From: Verrucomicrobiales bacterium
GTDB lineage: Bacteria > Verrucomicrobiota > Verrucomicrobiia > Limisphaerales > UBA11358
Direction of reading: 5' to 3'
DNA length: 51,652 nucleotides
Assembly: GCA_028712475.1 (NCBI GenBank)
Contig: JAQTQB010000015.1
Coordinates: 1 to 51,652 of the forward strand
How positions within the stretch are numbered: position 1 is the first letter of the stretch; the number at the start of each line of letters is the position of its first letter. Position numbers and translations under genes: made by a program. Of the stretch, positions 14,372 through 24,659 are shown one piece after another. The notes under the pieces are model-generated. The model was not told the DNA's origin, did no database searches, and saw only the letters and a program-made list of their open reading frames with translations.

Positions 14372-16155
14372 GCCGGTTGTTCAATCTTTTTCAAAAATTC
14401 TTTCGCCAGCACGTCAAGTTCTTCGCCGACGCGTTTTTCCAATTCCGCCAGTTTTTCCGCCGTGCCGATGGAGGATTTGGCACGCATCAAAAGCGGCACG
14501 CAGACCAACCCGCGCAACCGCGCGAGCGGCGCACCGGCTTGAATCAAATCCCGGCCGCGGCGATAAAGCGTCAGGATGATTCGCAGCAACGCCACCTGGC
14601 GCTCCGGCGGACAATACATGTCGGTTTCATCAAAGGCGTTTTGCGCCAGAAAACCATCCTTGAAAATTTCGGCGATGAACAAAATCAGCCGCTGTGAATC
14701 CGGCAGCGCGTCCGGCCCGACCAGCTTCACGATTTGCTGCAACCGATCTTCTCGCTGGAGCAGCGTCAGCGCCTCGGTGCGCATTTCGCTCCAGTCTGGC
14801 GACTGTTTTTCCCACCACGCGCCGACGTCCTCAACGTATTCGGAATAGGATTGCAGCCAGTTGATGGAGGGATAATGGCGCGCGTTGGCGAGCGTGGTGT
14901 CGAGCGCCCAGAAACAGCGGATGAACCGGCGCGTGTGCTGCGTGACCGGCTCGGAAAAATCGCCGCCCGGAGGGCTGACCGCGCCGACGATGCTCACCGA
15001 ACCGCGTTCGCCCGCCAGCGTTGTGACCGCGCCGCCACGTTCGTAGAACTGCGCGAGTCGCGTCGGTAGTGTGGCGGGAAAACCCTCCTCGGCGGGCATC
15101 TCTTCCAAACGAGCGGCGAGTTCGCGCAGCGCCTCGGCCCAGCGGCTCGTCGAGTCGGCGAACACGGCTACGCTCTTGCCCATGTCGCGATAATACTCGG
15201 CCAGCGTGATGCCGGTGTAGATGGAAACCTCGCGCGCGGCCACCGGCATGTTCGAGGTGTTGGCGATGAGAATCGTGCGCTCCATCAATGGCCGTCCGGT
15301 GCGCGGGTCTTTCAATTCGGGAAATTCGCGCAGCACCTCGGTCATTTCATTGCCGCGCTCGCCGCAGCCGATGAAAACAATGATCTCGGCGTCCGACCAT
15401 TTTGCGAGCTGATGCTGCGTGATTGTTTTGCCGGTGCCGAAGCCGCCGGGAATCGCCGCCGCGCCGCCTTTGCCGATGGGAAAAAAAGTATCAATGATGC
15501 GCTGGCCCGTGATGAGCGGCTCAACAATGCGCAACCGTTCACGGATCGGACGCGGCACACGCACCGGCCACTTCTGGAGCATTGTGATCTCACGCGGGCC
15601 GGCAGCGGTTTCGATGACGGCTAGAGTTTCGCGCAGGTTGTATTCGCCTTTGCCGACAATGGAATTCACTTTGCCTGACACGTCAGGCGGGAGCATGACG
15701 TGATGTTTGACCAGCGGCGTTTCCGCGACGTGGCCGACAGCTTGTCCGGCAACCACGGTTTCGCCCGGCTGAACACACGGCTCAAACGTCCAGCGCTTTT
15801 CCAGATCGAGCGCGGGCATTTTTTCACCGCGCCGGATCCACGCACCGCTGTGCGCCTGAATTCCTGGCAACGGCCGCTGGATGCCGTCATAAATATTCCC
15901 AACCAGTCCCGGCCCCAGCCACACGGACAACGGCTGGCCGGTGCGCTGGATGGGGGCGCCGGGTTTCAACATCGTCGTGTCCTCGTAAACTTGAATCGTC
16001 GCGCGGTCGCCGATGAGCCTAACAACTTCGCCAATGAGGCCGAGTTCGCCGACTTTCACGACTTCATACATCTGCGCGCCGGCCATGCCGCCGGACGTCA
16101 CGGTTGGGCCGTTGATGCGCGCCACTACAGGGTTGAATGATTTTTTGGAATTCAT
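14368..16155 (-). CDS. ntpA: V-type ATPase catalytic subunit A
   Basis: A 595-residue protein from the ATG at 16155, which overlaps the subunit E stop (ATGA); a longer frame to 16266 would run into E. The N-terminal barrel is [20 protein letters not shown]. The V-ATPase-specific non-homologous region is present ([30 protein letters not shown]). The P-loop is GGFGTGKT, with [15 protein letters not shown] and [20 protein letters not shown] after it. It hydrolyses or makes ATP at the A/B interfaces. Confidence 0.97.
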   Translation of the reverse strand: MNSKKSFNPVVARINGPTVTSGGMAGAQMYEVVKVGELGLIGEVVRLIGDRATIQVYEDTTMLKPGAPIQRTGQPLSVWLGPGLVGNIYDGIQRPLPGIQAHSGAWIRRGEKMPALDLEKRWTFEPCVQPGETVVAGQAVGHVAETPLVKHHVMLPPDVSGKVNSIVGKGEYNLRETLAVIETAAGPREITMLQKWPVRVPRPIRERLRIVEPLITGQRIIDTFFPIGKGGAAAIPGGFGTGKTITQHQLAKWSDAEIIVFIGCGERGNEMTEVLREFPELKDPRTGRPLMERTILIANTSNMPVAAREVSIYTGITLAEYYRDMGKSVAVFADSTSRWAEALRELAARLEEMPAEEGFPATLPTRLAQFYERGGAVTTLAGERGSVSIVGAVSPPGGDFSEPVTQHTRRFIRCFWALDTTLANARHYPSINWLQSYSEYVEDVGAWWEKQSPDWSEMRTEALTLLQREDRLQQIVKLVGPDALPDSQRLILFIAEIFKDGFLAQNAFDETDMYCPPERQVALLRIILTLYRRGRDLIQAGAPLARLRGLVCVPLLMRAKSSIGTAEKLAELEKRVGEELDVLAKEFLKKIEQPA

Positions 16156-16805
16156 TCGCCACCTCCGACGGGTTCGATTTTTCCGACAAGCGAAGTTTGC
16201 AGGGCAATCTGCCGGCGCAGTTCCGGCCAGAGCCGTTCCAGCCGTGACAGCAACCGGTTGTCCCAAATCTGAAACCCATCGGCGGACTCGACGACAACGC
16301 CAGCGTCAGTCACCGTCGAGTCGGCTGCGATGGTGAGGTTCAACGGCAAACGTCCGGCGCGCTGCTCAGTTGCTTCAGCCAGTTTGTCGCCAAACGCGGC
16401 GTGATCGGCGGCGGAAATCTTCAAGACGAAATCCGTCCCCGGCATCCGCCGGATGGCTTCGGCGGCGAGCGCAACGACGGTTTCGTGACCGTTAAAATTG
16501 CGCGCCAACAACTGGCGGCGCGCTTCCTCGCGGATGTCTTCGAGGATGGCCTCAATGCGCGCGGAACGGAGCCGTCCGGCTTCCACCGGAATCGTCGCCA
16601 GCATCAATTCACTTCGTCGCGCGGCTTCTGCCCGGGCTGATTCCATCTGTTCACGACGGATCTTGTCCGCCTCCGCCATCGCTGTGGCGAGGATCAACCC
16701 GGACTCCTGTTGCGCGCGGCGAATGATTTCGTCGCGCTGGACTCCGGCCTCGGCGAGGATTGCTTCGCTCAAGGCTGCCGGCGAATTTGGTTCCGGAGTT
16801 GCCAT
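16152..16805 (-). CDS. ntpE: V-type ATPase subunit E (peripheral stalk)
   Basis: A 217-residue protein with a long helical N-terminal half rich in Ala, Glu and Arg (VQRDEIIRRAQQESGLILAT; SARAEAARRSELMLATIPVE). A globular C-terminal domain ends in a V-ATPase E-like stretch (VVVESADGFQIWDNRLLSRL followed by ERLWPELRR). With the small H/G subunit it would form the peripheral stator. It directly abuts subunit F upstream and overlaps subunit A downstream. Confidence 0.9.
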   Translation of the reverse strand: MATPEPNSPAALSEAILAEAGVQRDEIIRRAQQESGLILATAMAEADKIRREQMESARAEAARRSELMLATIPVEAGRLRSARIEAILEDIREEARRQLLARNFNGHETVVALAAEAIRRMPGTDFVLKISAADHAAFGDKLAEATEQRAGRLPLNLTIAADSTVTDAGVVVESADGFQIWDNRLLSRLERLWPELRRQIALQTSLVGKIEPVGGGE

Positions 16806-17126
16806 TTAGTTTCCCTTTTCTTCGATGCGGATGCCCACGGCCTCTTGTGCCAGTTGGCGCAAGCTCTTACGGCCCGGCAAAGGCCCGGCCGGCCCGGGAA
16901 TTTCAACGATCAGCGGTCGTTGCTGTTCAAAGCGAATCCGCTCCACCTGCGGGCGGATGCCGTCCGCCACGATTTCCGTGAGAATGACGACCGCGCAATC
17001 GCGTTGCGCCATGGCGGTTTCCACCGCCTGCGCCGCCTCCGGCGCGGAAGCCACCGCCTGCCCAGCGACGCCGGCCAGACGGAAGCCGCGCACCGTGTCC
17101 TCATCGGCGATGCAGTAAAATTTCAC
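16806..17126 (-). CDS. ntpG: V-type ATPase subunit F
   Basis: A 106-residue protein starting at GTG 17126, with AGGA 8 nt upstream. The sequence VKFYCIADEDTVRGFRLAGV followed by AGQAVASAPEAAQAVETAM has the Rossmann-like fold pattern of subunit F (IGD-x-x-x-GFRLAG type). DCAVVILTEIVADGIRPQVE and PLIVEIPGP continue it. It binds the D shaft and completes the central rotor. The frame called here is distinct from a longer overlapping frame that continues antisense-like to 17456. Confidence 0.92.
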   Translation of the reverse strand: MKFYCIADEDTVRGFRLAGVAGQAVASAPEAAQAVETAMAQRDCAVVILTEIVADGIRPQVERIRFEQQRPLIVEIPGPAGPLPGRKSLRQLAQEAVGIRIEEKGN

Positions 17127-17134
17127 GGCACATC

Positions 17135-17479
17135 CTAGATTTTTTGCAGCAGCATCATCGCGACGGCGAAGCCGAGCACGGCCAGTCCTTCCGCCAGCGC
17201 GACGAAGATGATCGTGCGCGGCAGCAGTTCCGGCTTCTCGGCCAGCGCACCCACGGCGGCCGATCCAATGCGGCCCACGGCGTAGCCCGCGCCGAGCACG
17301 CTGACGGCGATGGCGAAGGCCGCCGCCGCGCCCAGGCCGACGGCCCGATAAACGGATGGCTGGTCGCCGTTGCCGGCAGTTGGAGCGGCGTCTTCCGCGG
17401 CACCAGCCGACAGGGCGGCCCAGAACGCGCCCGCCAGCAAAATCCCGGCGATCCAAGTGAACATTTTTTTTGTTTTCAT
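17135..17479 (-). CDS. ntpK: V-type ATPase proteolipid subunit K (single hairpin)
   Basis: A 114-residue membrane protein starting at ATG 17479, with GGAG just upstream (an ATG at 17497 is less likely). An N-terminal hydrophobic segment with a signal-like end (MFTWIAGILLAGAFWAALSAGAAEDAAP, shown in two parts: MFTWIAGILLAGAFW and AALSAGAAEDAAP) is followed by one c-type hairpin. Helix 1 is AVGLGAAAAFAIAVSVLGAG and the polar loop GRIGSAAVGALAEKPELLPR. Helix 2 carries the ion-binding carboxylate in ALAEGLAVLGFAVAMM. Many bacterial V-ATPase K subunits are fused double hairpins of ~155 residues; this is a single hairpin plus a leader. The carboxylate is followed by Gly, without the Ser/Thr typical of Na+ sites, which leans towards H+. 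Confidence 0.92.
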   Translation of the reverse strand: MKTKKMFTWIAGILLAGAFWAALSAGAAEDAAPTAGNGDQPSVYRAVGLGAAAAFAIAVSVLGAGYAVGRIGSAAVGALAEKPELLPRTIIFVALAEGLAVLGFAVAMMLLQKI

Positions 17480-17493
17480 ATTTTCTCCATTCT

Positions 17494-19476
17494 TCAAAGT
17501 GGCGCCTCCGCCACGGTTTTGGTCTGCAAACGAAAGGGCTTGAACGGTTGTCCGCCGCCGGAAAAAAACTTGCCGAAGAACTCGTAGTATTCGAGCCGCA
17601 GCGCCTGCACCGAGGCGACGATGCCTTCCAGCGTGATCGCGACAGCGTTGCCCAAAATGATCACCAGCACGCTCAAAAAAGTTCCGGCCACTGGCAAATG
17701 CTTCACTGCGTCGGCCATCAGAAAAGCAGCCAGCAACAGCGCCGCGTGGCTCATGGCGTAGGCGGCCAGACGGACGAAGCTGATGGTGTTGGCGAAATAG
17801 CCGAGCACTCCCTCAAATGCGCCTACGAGCGATTCTGTGAAGGCACCCGCCACGCTGCCATCGGGTTCGACGGATTTTCCGGCCCGGCGGCGGAAGATTA
17901 ATTCCAGCGGCTCCTTGAGCGTCCAGCCGAGGATGGGCAGCGCCAGAAACACAATGATGGCCGGCATCACCAGACCCTGCGCCTTCACAGCGGCGTAATT
18001 AGCGGCCAGCGCCAGCGCGCCCCAGTAGAACACCGCGCCTGCAACGCCGAATTTGCCGAGAAATCCCCCGATGAAATCACCGCGCCGGAAACGATTGATG
18101 ATGTTCAACACCAGGCCAAGGCTGATCATCGTGATGCCAATTCCGATGGCTCCGGTCATCAAGCTCATGGGATCGCCCGCCAGCGGATCGTGCCACAGCG
18201 CAAATTTTTTGAAGGCTTCGATGCCGAAGCAACTGCCGTAGAGCGCGCCGAACATCATGCTCGATCCACCCGCGAACAGGAGCAGCCGACCGGTGCCGCG
18301 AATCTGCGCCGTGCGTCCGGCGAACAGCGCCGCCAGTCCGCCAAGCGCGAGCACCGCGCCGTGGCCGACGTCGCCGAACATCATCCCGAACATCAACACA
18401 TAACTGACGGCCACGAACAACGTCGGCTCCAGTTCGCAGTATTGCGGCAGGCCGTAAGCGGTGACGAGCATTTCAAACGGACGCAGCCAGCGCGGATGCC
18501 GGAGCAGGACGGGGATTTCTTCGTCGGATGAATTTGACGGACCCGCGATTGTCATCACGCAGCGTCCGTTGGTGATTTCGCGTAGATGGTTCTTCAATCC
18601 CGTCGCGTCAGCGCTGGGAATCCAGCCGGCGAGCAGCACCGCGCTTTCGGTGCGCGAAAAGTTTTGTCCGGCCTCGAGCAGGCGGCGCTCGGTTTCCGCG
18701 GCAAATTCAATTTCCGCCAGCGACGGCGCAAATTTTTCAGCGAGCCTGCGTCTTCTGGCATCCAAACGCTCCAACCCGGCGGCGAGCTGTTCCCGCTCGC
18801 GCCGGTTTTCATCCGAAACCGTGTCCACTGTTTCGCCGGATGCAACCGGCAGCGCCTCGGCCTGAAAACCCGCCTGGCGCAGCGCGCTTTCCAAGGCGGG
18901 CCAGGCGTGACGCGTGGTCATGGCCATCAACGGCTGGCGGGCTTTCTGCGCCGGCAATGGCAGCAGGGCGACGTTCCCGCTGATTTCGCTTTGAAGCTTT
19001 TCCAGATTTTCCGGCGGCAGGCTGCCGGTGACGAAATGGAGAAACGACGATTCGTCCGGTTGATCGAGAGGAATCCCTAATCCGCGATAATCGGATAACT
19101 GCCCGCCAATCACCTTCAATTCCCCTGCCCGCCTGGCAAGCTGCTGGCGGTTTTTTAGAAATCCGCCGGCGGTTTTTTCCAGTCCTGCAATTTTTTCTTC
19201 GGCTTGGGACAGGGATAATTCCAGCGTTGCCGCTGCCGGTTTGCCATCACTTTCCATTTCGAGCGAACGACGAATTTCCTGCACGCGGGCGGCGAGCCGG
19301 TCGCATTGCGCCAGTTCGCGGCGGCGGTCGGGCGGGGGCAACGGCGCGTTATCCGGTCCGGCGGGAGTGTGCGTGAGTTGCAGCACGCCCAGCCATCCGA
19401 GCAGGCGGAGCACGGTGCGTTCATCGCGTTCCAGGATAACGATGCTGGCGCGGGACATGGACACCGGCTCAAACAT
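17494..19476 (-). CDS. ntpI: V-type ATPase subunit I (a-subunit)
   Basis: A 660-residue protein. The N-terminal half (~310 residues) is a soluble, coiled-coil stator domain (MSRASIVILERDERTVLRLL; LSLSQAEEKIAGLEKT). The C-terminal half has about seven to eight transmembrane helices, with the V-ATPase a-subunit signature VSYVLMFGMMFGDVGHGAVL and FANTISFVRLAAYAMSHAAL. The arginine in FVRLAAYAMSH would face the ring carboxylate. It provides the ion half-channels. Its first codons overlap the last 8 nt of subunit C. Confidence 0.96.
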   Translation of the reverse strand: MFEPVSMSRASIVILERDERTVLRLLGWLGVLQLTHTPAGPDNAPLPPPDRRRELAQCDRLAARVQEIRRSLEMESDGKPAAATLELSLSQAEEKIAGLEKTAGGFLKNRQQLARRAGELKVIGGQLSDYRGLGIPLDQPDESSFLHFVTGSLPPENLEKLQSEISGNVALLPLPAQKARQPLMAMTTRHAWPALESALRQAGFQAEALPVASGETVDTVSDENRREREQLAAGLERLDARRRRLAEKFAPSLAEIEFAAETERRLLEAGQNFSRTESAVLLAGWIPSADATGLKNHLREITNGRCVMTIAGPSNSSDEEIPVLLRHPRWLRPFEMLVTAYGLPQYCELEPTLFVAVSYVLMFGMMFGDVGHGAVLALGGLAALFAGRTAQIRGTGRLLLFAGGSSMMFGALYGSCFGIEAFKKFALWHDPLAGDPMSLMTGAIGIGITMISLGLVLNIINRFRRGDFIGGFLGKFGVAGAVFYWGALALAANYAAVKAQGLVMPAIIVFLALPILGWTLKEPLELIFRRRAGKSVEPDGSVAGAFTESLVGAFEGVLGYFANTISFVRLAAYAMSHAALLLAAFLMADAVKHLPVAGTFLSVLVIILGNAVAITLEGIVASVQALRLEYYEFFGKFFSGGGQPFKPFRLQTKTVAEAPL

Positions 19477-20530
19477 AAATCCCCTCCAGATTGGTCCGGG
19501 GAATCATTCGCGCCCGGATTTCCCCGGCTTCCACTCCGGTGCGGATGCCTTCGGAAAGCGTGATCAAGTTGGCCACCTCGACCCGCCGGATTTCCAAGTA
19601 ACCAACAACAGCGGCGAGGCCCATGTGGCTGCGGCGAAATGCGCCGTTGGCCAGCCGCAGAAAACGGCGCCAGCCGAGCGCCTCCAAAATGGCGGGATCC
19701 AGCGCAGGCGCAGTCTCGCTGGTGGCGCGGGTGGCGGGCAGTTCGTCGCAGGCGTGGCCTAGGCCCAATTTTGCCGCCGCCGCAATGTCCGTGGCGGCAA
19801 GCATGGCCTTGAATCGCTCCACCGCTGCGCCGCTGCCGGGCACGCGCAGCGGCAACAGCGATTCGGCGGTCAGGCCGTGATTGAATTTTCCGCGCACGGC
19901 GAGCATGAGGTGAAACAGTTCCACTTCCTGTCGTGCGAGCGGTTCGATCAATTCTGCTTCCGCGTCCGGCAACGATCCGATCCGGGCCAAGAGTTCACGG
20001 AAATAGCCGCCGTCAAGCGCCGCCTCGAAAAAAAATCCATGCGGCTCGTCGAGATGAGCGGCGATAGCTTCCTGTAACTGTTTGCGCGGCCAGCCGGCGG
20101 GCAGGTGTTTGACGAAAACGTCCAGCGTTTCCGCGTTCAGCAGCGCTTGCGGATCGAGCGCCAGCTCGCGCGGCAGCGGCACAAGATGTTCCTGCAAGGT
20201 GTCGAGTGGCGTGTGGTTCAAAAACCCACGAAGCAATACCTTGATGTTTTCCAATTGAAACCGTGCCTGCATCCAACGGACGAGCGCATGTTCCGCACCG
20301 GCGAGATGGCGGAGGCAGAAGGAAAATTCCTGAACCAGGTCTTGCAGCAGCACCCGTTGGAAATTTACGGCGGTTTGAAAATTAAATTCCGGGCGGAGCG
20401 CGCGGCCCAGCCCGAGGATGTCGCGGATGCGGCACAAGGCATCAAGGCGTTCGGCTTCCGCCATCCGGCTGCGTCGCGCATGCAGCCGCGTGGCCAGATA
20501 GTCCAAATCGTTTGTCGCCATTGTTGTCAT
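19469..20530 (-). CDS. ntpC: V-type ATPase subunit C
   Basis: A 353-residue protein. The ATG at 20530 is chosen because GAGAGGAG lies 8 nt upstream and because residues before it look unlike the family (an in-frame start at 20776 overlaps the H gene). MATNDLDYLATRLHARRSRM and the helical repeats (FQLENIKVLLRGFLNHTPLD; YFRELLARIGSLPDAEAELI; VVGYLEIRRVEVANLITLSE followed by GIRTG) fit the AC39/C-subunit family. The final segment is the standard C-terminus. It caps the proteolipid ring and holds the rotor. Confidence 0.9.
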   Translation of the reverse strand: MTTMATNDLDYLATRLHARRSRMAEAERLDALCRIRDILGLGRALRPEFNFQTAVNFQRVLLQDLVQEFSFCLRHLAGAEHALVRWMQARFQLENIKVLLRGFLNHTPLDTLQEHLVPLPRELALDPQALLNAETLDVFVKHLPAGWPRKQLQEAIAAHLDEPHGFFFEAALDGGYFRELLARIGSLPDAEAELIEPLARQEVELFHLMLAVRGKFNHGLTAESLLPLRVPGSGAAVERFKAMLAATDIAAAAKLGLGHACDELPATRATSETAPALDPAILEALGWRRFLRLANGAFRRSHMGLAAVVGYLEIRRVEVANLITLSEGIRTGVEAGEIRARMIPRTNLEGIYV

Positions 20531-20552
20531 GGCTGCCACTCCTCTCAACGGT

Positions 20553-20861
20553 TCACCCGCACACACAACGCACGACGGCGGTGACAGCCTGCTGCCTGGA
20601 CGCCTCGTCGAGGTGAACTTGTTTTTCCATTCCGGCGGCGATGGCCGCAAGGCGCGCCTGTTTGTCGGCTTCGGCATCCTTGGCCGCTTTCGCCAGAATT
20701 TTCCGGGCCTCCAGTTGCACTTCTCGTCGTGCGGTCGCCGTGAATTCCTGCGCCTGCTTTTGCGCCTCGGATACAATTCGCTCCGCGTCCAATCGGGCCG
20801 CCAGCACCTTTTGCTTTGCCTCGGCCTCGGTGGCGATGACTTTCTGAATGACGTCGCGCAT
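20553..20861 (-). CDS. ntpF: V-type ATPase subunit H/G (peripheral stalk)
   Basis: A 102-residue all-helical coiled-coil protein (VIATEAEAKQKVLAARLDAE; ARREVQLEARKILAKAAKDA) of the AhaH/NtpF type. With subunit E it makes the stator stalk. AAGGA stands 4 nt before its ATG. It is the first gene of the operon. The 288 bp upstream (20862-21149) hold no convincing gene and presumably the operon promoter, which I could not pin down. Confidence 0.82.
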   Translation of the reverse strand: MRDVIQKVIATEAEAKQKVLAARLDAERIVSEAQKQAQEFTATARREVQLEARKILAKAAKDAEADKQARLAAIAAGMEKQVHLDEASRQQAVTAVVRCVCG

Positions 20862-21149
20862 AATGTCCTTCCATCAACCGCGAGCGGACGACGGTCGTAT
20901 AATTTCCGCCAGGCAGCGGCACCGCGCGCCGCATAATCTGGTAATCCTCAAAGGGATTACTCGTCAAATAAACACTACTTCAATCTTCCTGAAGTTCATT
21001 TCTTAATTTGGCTTTTGCTGACCGTTTTTTGCAGGAGATGGGAGGCCACAACAGATGCTTCGCTGGGCGACCAAAGGAACAGGTTTCAGGAGGAGATTGA
21101 GTCACAGCGGCTGGTCTGACGCTGGATCTCCACAGAAGTTATGGGAGGC

Positions 21150-21584
21150 TCAACCTTTTTTGTTCCGGCCAAAGACCACCGTGTCCAGTGAGATCATTCC
21201 GCCGCCGGCGATGAGCAGCGCCACAAACCCCGCCAAATAAAGAAAGGTGATTTCACCGCTGTTCTTGCCGCTCAAGGCGGTTTGATGAACCATTAGATAC
21301 GCCACAAACATGTCAATCACCAGCGTCAGCGCAGCAAACCGTGTCAGCAGCCCGATGGTGAGCAGGGCCGAGCCGACCACTTCAGTGAACAACACCAGCG
21401 CCAGGCTCACCGGCTTGCCCATGCCCAGCGGATCGGCAAAGTTCGGCGCGAGGTCCTGGAAATGAACCAGCTTGTCGAGCCCGTGATTGAAAAACATCGT
21501 CGGCCCAAGCCATAGCCGCATCACAAACAAGGCCAGATTGGTGGGCGCCGAATCGTTGCCCGGTGTGAAAAGCTTTTTGAACAT
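21150..21584 (-). CDS. DoxX family membrane protein
   Basis: A 144-residue protein with four predicted transmembrane helices. LALFVMRLWLGPTMFFNHGL followed by DKLVHF is the DoxX start. Later come VLFTEVVGSALLTIGLLTRF and LVIDMFVAYLMVHQTAL. DoxX proteins sit in the inner membrane and are linked to sulfur or redox stress metabolism, but the family is broad and no substrate can be given. A start at 21599 (with AGG upstream) is an alternative. The gene is divergent from ppdK. Confidence 0.85.
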   Translation of the reverse strand: MFKKLFTPGNDSAPTNLALFVMRLWLGPTMFFNHGLDKLVHFQDLAPNFADPLGMGKPVSLALVLFTEVVGSALLTIGLLTRFAALTLVIDMFVAYLMVHQTALSGKNSGEITFLYLAGFVALLIAGGGMISLDTVVFGRNKKG

Positions 21585-21857
21585 ATTTTTACAAACCATC
21601 GGCTGAAAACCTGCGCCGGGCAAATTAAAAACACGCCGCTGCGAAACCACCCAAAAAGCAGGCGCGCCATGCCGTTTGGCGTCAAATGAAGATGTTTGCG
21701 CGCACGTGCCGGCTTTCGTCAGCGGATATGACGAACCACCGGAGTTCCCCTTGTCCTCCGCCGGGGGAACACTGGTCAAGAAACGCGAAGAGATTGCCAA
21801 GAGAAGTGTAGAGTATTGCCAGTAACGGTTTCAGATTAAGCTTGAGAGAGTGTGTAA

Positions 21858-21877
21858 ACATAAAATTAATTTTATGT
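21858..21877. promoter_or_regulatory. 20-bp perfect palindrome over the ppdK start codon
   Basis: ACATAAAATT is immediately followed by its reverse complement AATTTTATGT, a perfect 20-bp palindrome, and the ppdK ATG (21874-21876) lies inside the right half. It could be an operator for a dimeric repressor or an RNA hairpin hiding the start codon. The rest of the 290-bp gap to doxX shows nothing further. Confidence 0.55.
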
Positions 21878-24633
21878 CTAAACCATCCAGCCCGCGAAAC
21901 TATGTGTATCGCTTCGGAGGGAAGAGTGCTGACGGCGACGGCTCCATGAAGCCGCTTCTCGGCGGCAAAGGCGCCAACCTCGCCGAGATGACACGCATTG
22001 GCCTGCCCGTGCCGCCGGGCTTCACCATCACCACGGAAGTCTGCACTTACTATTACCAGAATAAAAAAACGTATCCTCGGACGCTCGCCGCCCAAATCGA
22101 AAAAGGCGTCGCTTTCATCGAAAAAATCCTCGGCAAAAAATTCGGCGACCAGCAAAAGTCGCTGCTCGTTTCCGTCCGCTCCGGCGCGCGCGATTCGATG
22201 CCCGGCATGATGGACACGATTTTGAACCTTGGCCTGAATGACCAGACCGTGTCCGCGCTGGCGCAATCCAGTGGCAACGCGCGGTTTGCCTGGGATTGCT
22301 ACCGCCGATTCATCCAGATGTATGGCGACGTGGTGCTGGGCGTTCAGAAACGCGCGGGCGAGGATCACGAACCGTTTGAAACCGTCCTGCACGAACTCAA
22401 GCACGAACGTTATCATGCGGACATCGAGGACACGAAACTGACCGTGGACGATCTGCAGGAGCTCGTCGCGCGCTTCAAAAAACTCATCGCCGGACGCGCG
22501 GGCGGCGAATTTCCGCAAGACCCGTGGCAGCAGCTTTGGGGCGCGATCGGCGCGGTCTTCGGTTCGTGGATGAACGACCGCGCGGTGGTTTACCGCCGCA
22601 AATACAACATTCCAAACGAATGGGGAACCGCCGTGAGCGTGCAGGCGATGGTGTATGGCAACACCGGTGAAAACTCCGGCTCCGGCGTCGCCTTCACGCG
22701 CGACCCGGCGACCGGCGAAAAAGTTTTTTACGGCGAATTTTTAATCAACGCACAAGGTGAGGATGTCGTCGCGGGGGTCCGCACGCCCGAACCCGTCGCA
22801 CAGTTGAAAAGCCAACTGCCGGCCGCGTTTGTGGAACTGGAAAACATCCGCGCCATTTTGGAGGGGCATTTCCGGGACATGCAGGATTTTGAATTCACGA
22901 TTGAAGACGGCCACGTTTTCATGCTGCAAACGCGCAACGGCAAGCGCACCGGACTGGCCGCCGTGCGCTGCGCCATCGAGATGGAACGGGAAAGATTGAT
23001 TGATTGGAAGACGGCGATTCAGCGCGTTCCGGCCAATCAACTGGACCAGTTGCTCGCGCCGGTTTTTGATCGCAACGCCGTGAAAGACGCCCGGTGCATC
23101 GCGCGCGGTCTGCCCGCCGGACCGGGCGCGGCGTCGGGCAAGATGTATTTGAATGCCGAACGCGCCGCCGCCGCCGCCCGCCGTGGCGAAAAAGTTTTGC
23201 TCGTGCGCAATGAGACGTCGCCGGAAGATTTGCGCGGCATGATCGCGGCGGAAGGCATCTTGACGGCCAAAGGCGGTGTCAGTTCGCACGCGGCGCTCGT
23301 GGCGCGGCAAATGGGCAAGGTCTGCATCTGCGGCGCGAGCGCGCTGCAGATTGATTACGCGGCGAAAACAATGACGGTCGCCGGCGACACGTTTCAGGAA
23401 GGTGATTTCATTTCCATCAACGGCACCTTCGGTGAAGTTTACCCGGGCCAGCTCAAGACTGCCGCCTCGGAAATCGTCCGGGTGCTCTGGGAAAAATCCA
23501 TCGCGGCCAAGGACAGCGCGGCGTATCAGATGTTCCGGCAGCTCATGGACTGGTGTGCGCGCGTGACGAACCTCCAGGTCCGCGCCAACGCCGATACGCC
23601 GGAACAGGCCGCCCACGCGCTCGCCTTCGGCGCGGGGGGGATCGGTTTGTGCCGCACCGAGCACATGTTTTTCGAAGGCAACCGCATTGATGCCATGCGC
23701 GAAATGATCCTGGCCGGCGAGGTCGAAGACCGGAAAAAAGCGCTGGCGAAACTGCTGCCGTATCAAAAGGCGGACTTCATCGGCATCTTCAAGGCGTTGA
23801 ACGGCCTGCCCGCGACGATCCGTTTTCTCGACCCTCCACTGCATGAATTTTTGCCCAACAGCAAGGAGCAGCAATTGGATCTCGCGAGTAAACTTAATCT
23901 GCCCGTCGAGAAAGTCATGGCGCGCGTGAATGAACTGCACGAGTTCAACCCCATGCTCGGTTTCCGCGGCTGCCGGCTCGGTCTGGTTCATCCCGAAATT
24001 TCCGAGATGCAGTCGCGCGCGATTTTCGAGGCCGCCGCCGAGGTTCAAACAGCAGGCATCAAGTGCAAGCCGGAAATCATGGTTCCGCTCGTCGGTTTCC
24101 AAAAGGAATTGGATTTGCAAATTGAGGTCGTCCATCGCGTCGCCCGTGAAGTCATGGCCGAAAAAAACGTGAAGCTGGATTATCTCGTCGGCACGATGAT
24201 TGAAGTGCCGCGCGGCGCGCTGACCGCGGACGAAATCGCGCGGACGGCGGAATTTTTCAGCTTTGGCACGAACGACCTGACGCAGACCTGTCTCGGCATG
24301 AGCCGCGACGATTCCGGTTCGTTCCTCACGCACTACGCCGAACTCGAAATTGTGCGGAATGATCCGTTTGCCACCATCGACCAAACTGGCGTCGGGAAGC
24401 TGATGACCATCGCCATCGAACTCGGCCGCAAGACCCGCCCCGACATTGAGCTGGGCATCTGCGGCGAACATGGAGGGGATCCGGAGTCGGTAAAATTCTG
24501 TTATCGCCTCGGTTTGACTTACGTCAGTTGCTCGCCCTTGCGCGTGCCGGTCGCGCGGCTGGCGGCGGCGCAGGCGGCGTTGGAGGATGTCGCAAAAAGG
24601 CCGGCAAAAAAAACAACCCATGAACGGAAATGA
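21874..24633 (+). CDS. ppdK: Pyruvate, phosphate dikinase
   Basis: A 919-residue enzyme, usual length, interconverting pyruvate + ATP + Pi and PEP + AMP + PPi in the cytoplasm. The ATG at 21874 begins the family-typical start ([33 protein letters not shown]). The N-terminal ATP-grasp domain includes [19 protein letters not shown]. The swivelling His domain has the phosphorylated histidine H472 in [18 protein letters not shown]. The C-terminal TIM barrel includes [34 protein letters not shown] and the catalytic C863 in [19 protein letters not shown]. The hppA gene follows, suggesting that PPi made in the PEP direction is used by the pump. A palindrome covers the start codon. Confidence 0.97.
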   Translation: MSKPSSPRNYVYRFGGKSADGDGSMKPLLGGKGANLAEMTRIGLPVPPGFTITTEVCTYYYQNKKTYPRTLAAQIEKGVAFIEKILGKKFGDQQKSLLVSVRSGARDSMPGMMDTILNLGLNDQTVSALAQSSGNARFAWDCYRRFIQMYGDVVLGVQKRAGEDHEPFETVLHELKHERYHADIEDTKLTVDDLQELVARFKKLIAGRAGGEFPQDPWQQLWGAIGAVFGSWMNDRAVVYRRKYNIPNEWGTAVSVQAMVYGNTGENSGSGVAFTRDPATGEKVFYGEFLINAQGEDVVAGVRTPEPVAQLKSQLPAAFVELENIRAILEGHFRDMQDFEFTIEDGHVFMLQTRNGKRTGLAAVRCAIEMERERLIDWKTAIQRVPANQLDQLLAPVFDRNAVKDARCIARGLPAGPGAASGKMYLNAERAAAAARRGEKVLLVRNETSPEDLRGMIAAEGILTAKGGVSSHAALVARQMGKVCICGASALQIDYAAKTMTVAGDTFQEGDFISINGTFGEVYPGQLKTAASEIVRVLWEKSIAAKDSAAYQMFRQLMDWCARVTNLQVRANADTPEQAAHALAFGAGGIGLCRTEHMFFEGNRIDAMREMILAGEVEDRKKALAKLLPYQKADFIGIFKALNGLPATIRFLDPPLHEFLPNSKEQQLDLASKLNLPVEKVMARVNELHEFNPMLGFRGCRLGLVHPEISEMQSRAIFEAAAEVQTAGIKCKPEIMVPLVGFQKELDLQIEVVHRVAREVMAEKNVKLDYLVGTMIEVPRGALTADEIARTAEFFSFGTNDLTQTCLGMSRDDSGSFLTHYAELEIVRNDPFATIDQTGVGKLMTIAIELGRKTRPDIELGICGEHGGDPESVKFCYRLGLTYVSCSPLRVPVARLAAAQAALEDVAKRPAKKTTHERK

Positions 24634-24659
24634 TCCGTCCCAACCCGGGCAAGGATTTT

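Noticed and set aside
12983..14542. 519-codon plus-strand frame opposite the V-ATPase B gene
   Set aside because: It lies antisense to ntpB and is Arg/Gln/His-rich without motifs, the usual shadow of a GC-rich gene.
20545..20967. 140-codon frame overlapping the V-ATPase H gene
   Set aside because: Most of it is an out-of-frame reading of the H subunit. Only its first ~37 codons (TSNPFEDYQIMRRAVPLPGG) look protein-like, and they are too short to support a gene.
22741..24621. 626-codon minus-strand frame opposite ppdK
   Set aside because: Antisense shadow; the plus strand has all PPDK motifs. The same applies to 25200-26597 (opposite hppA) and 32008-33396 (opposite lpxC-fabZ).
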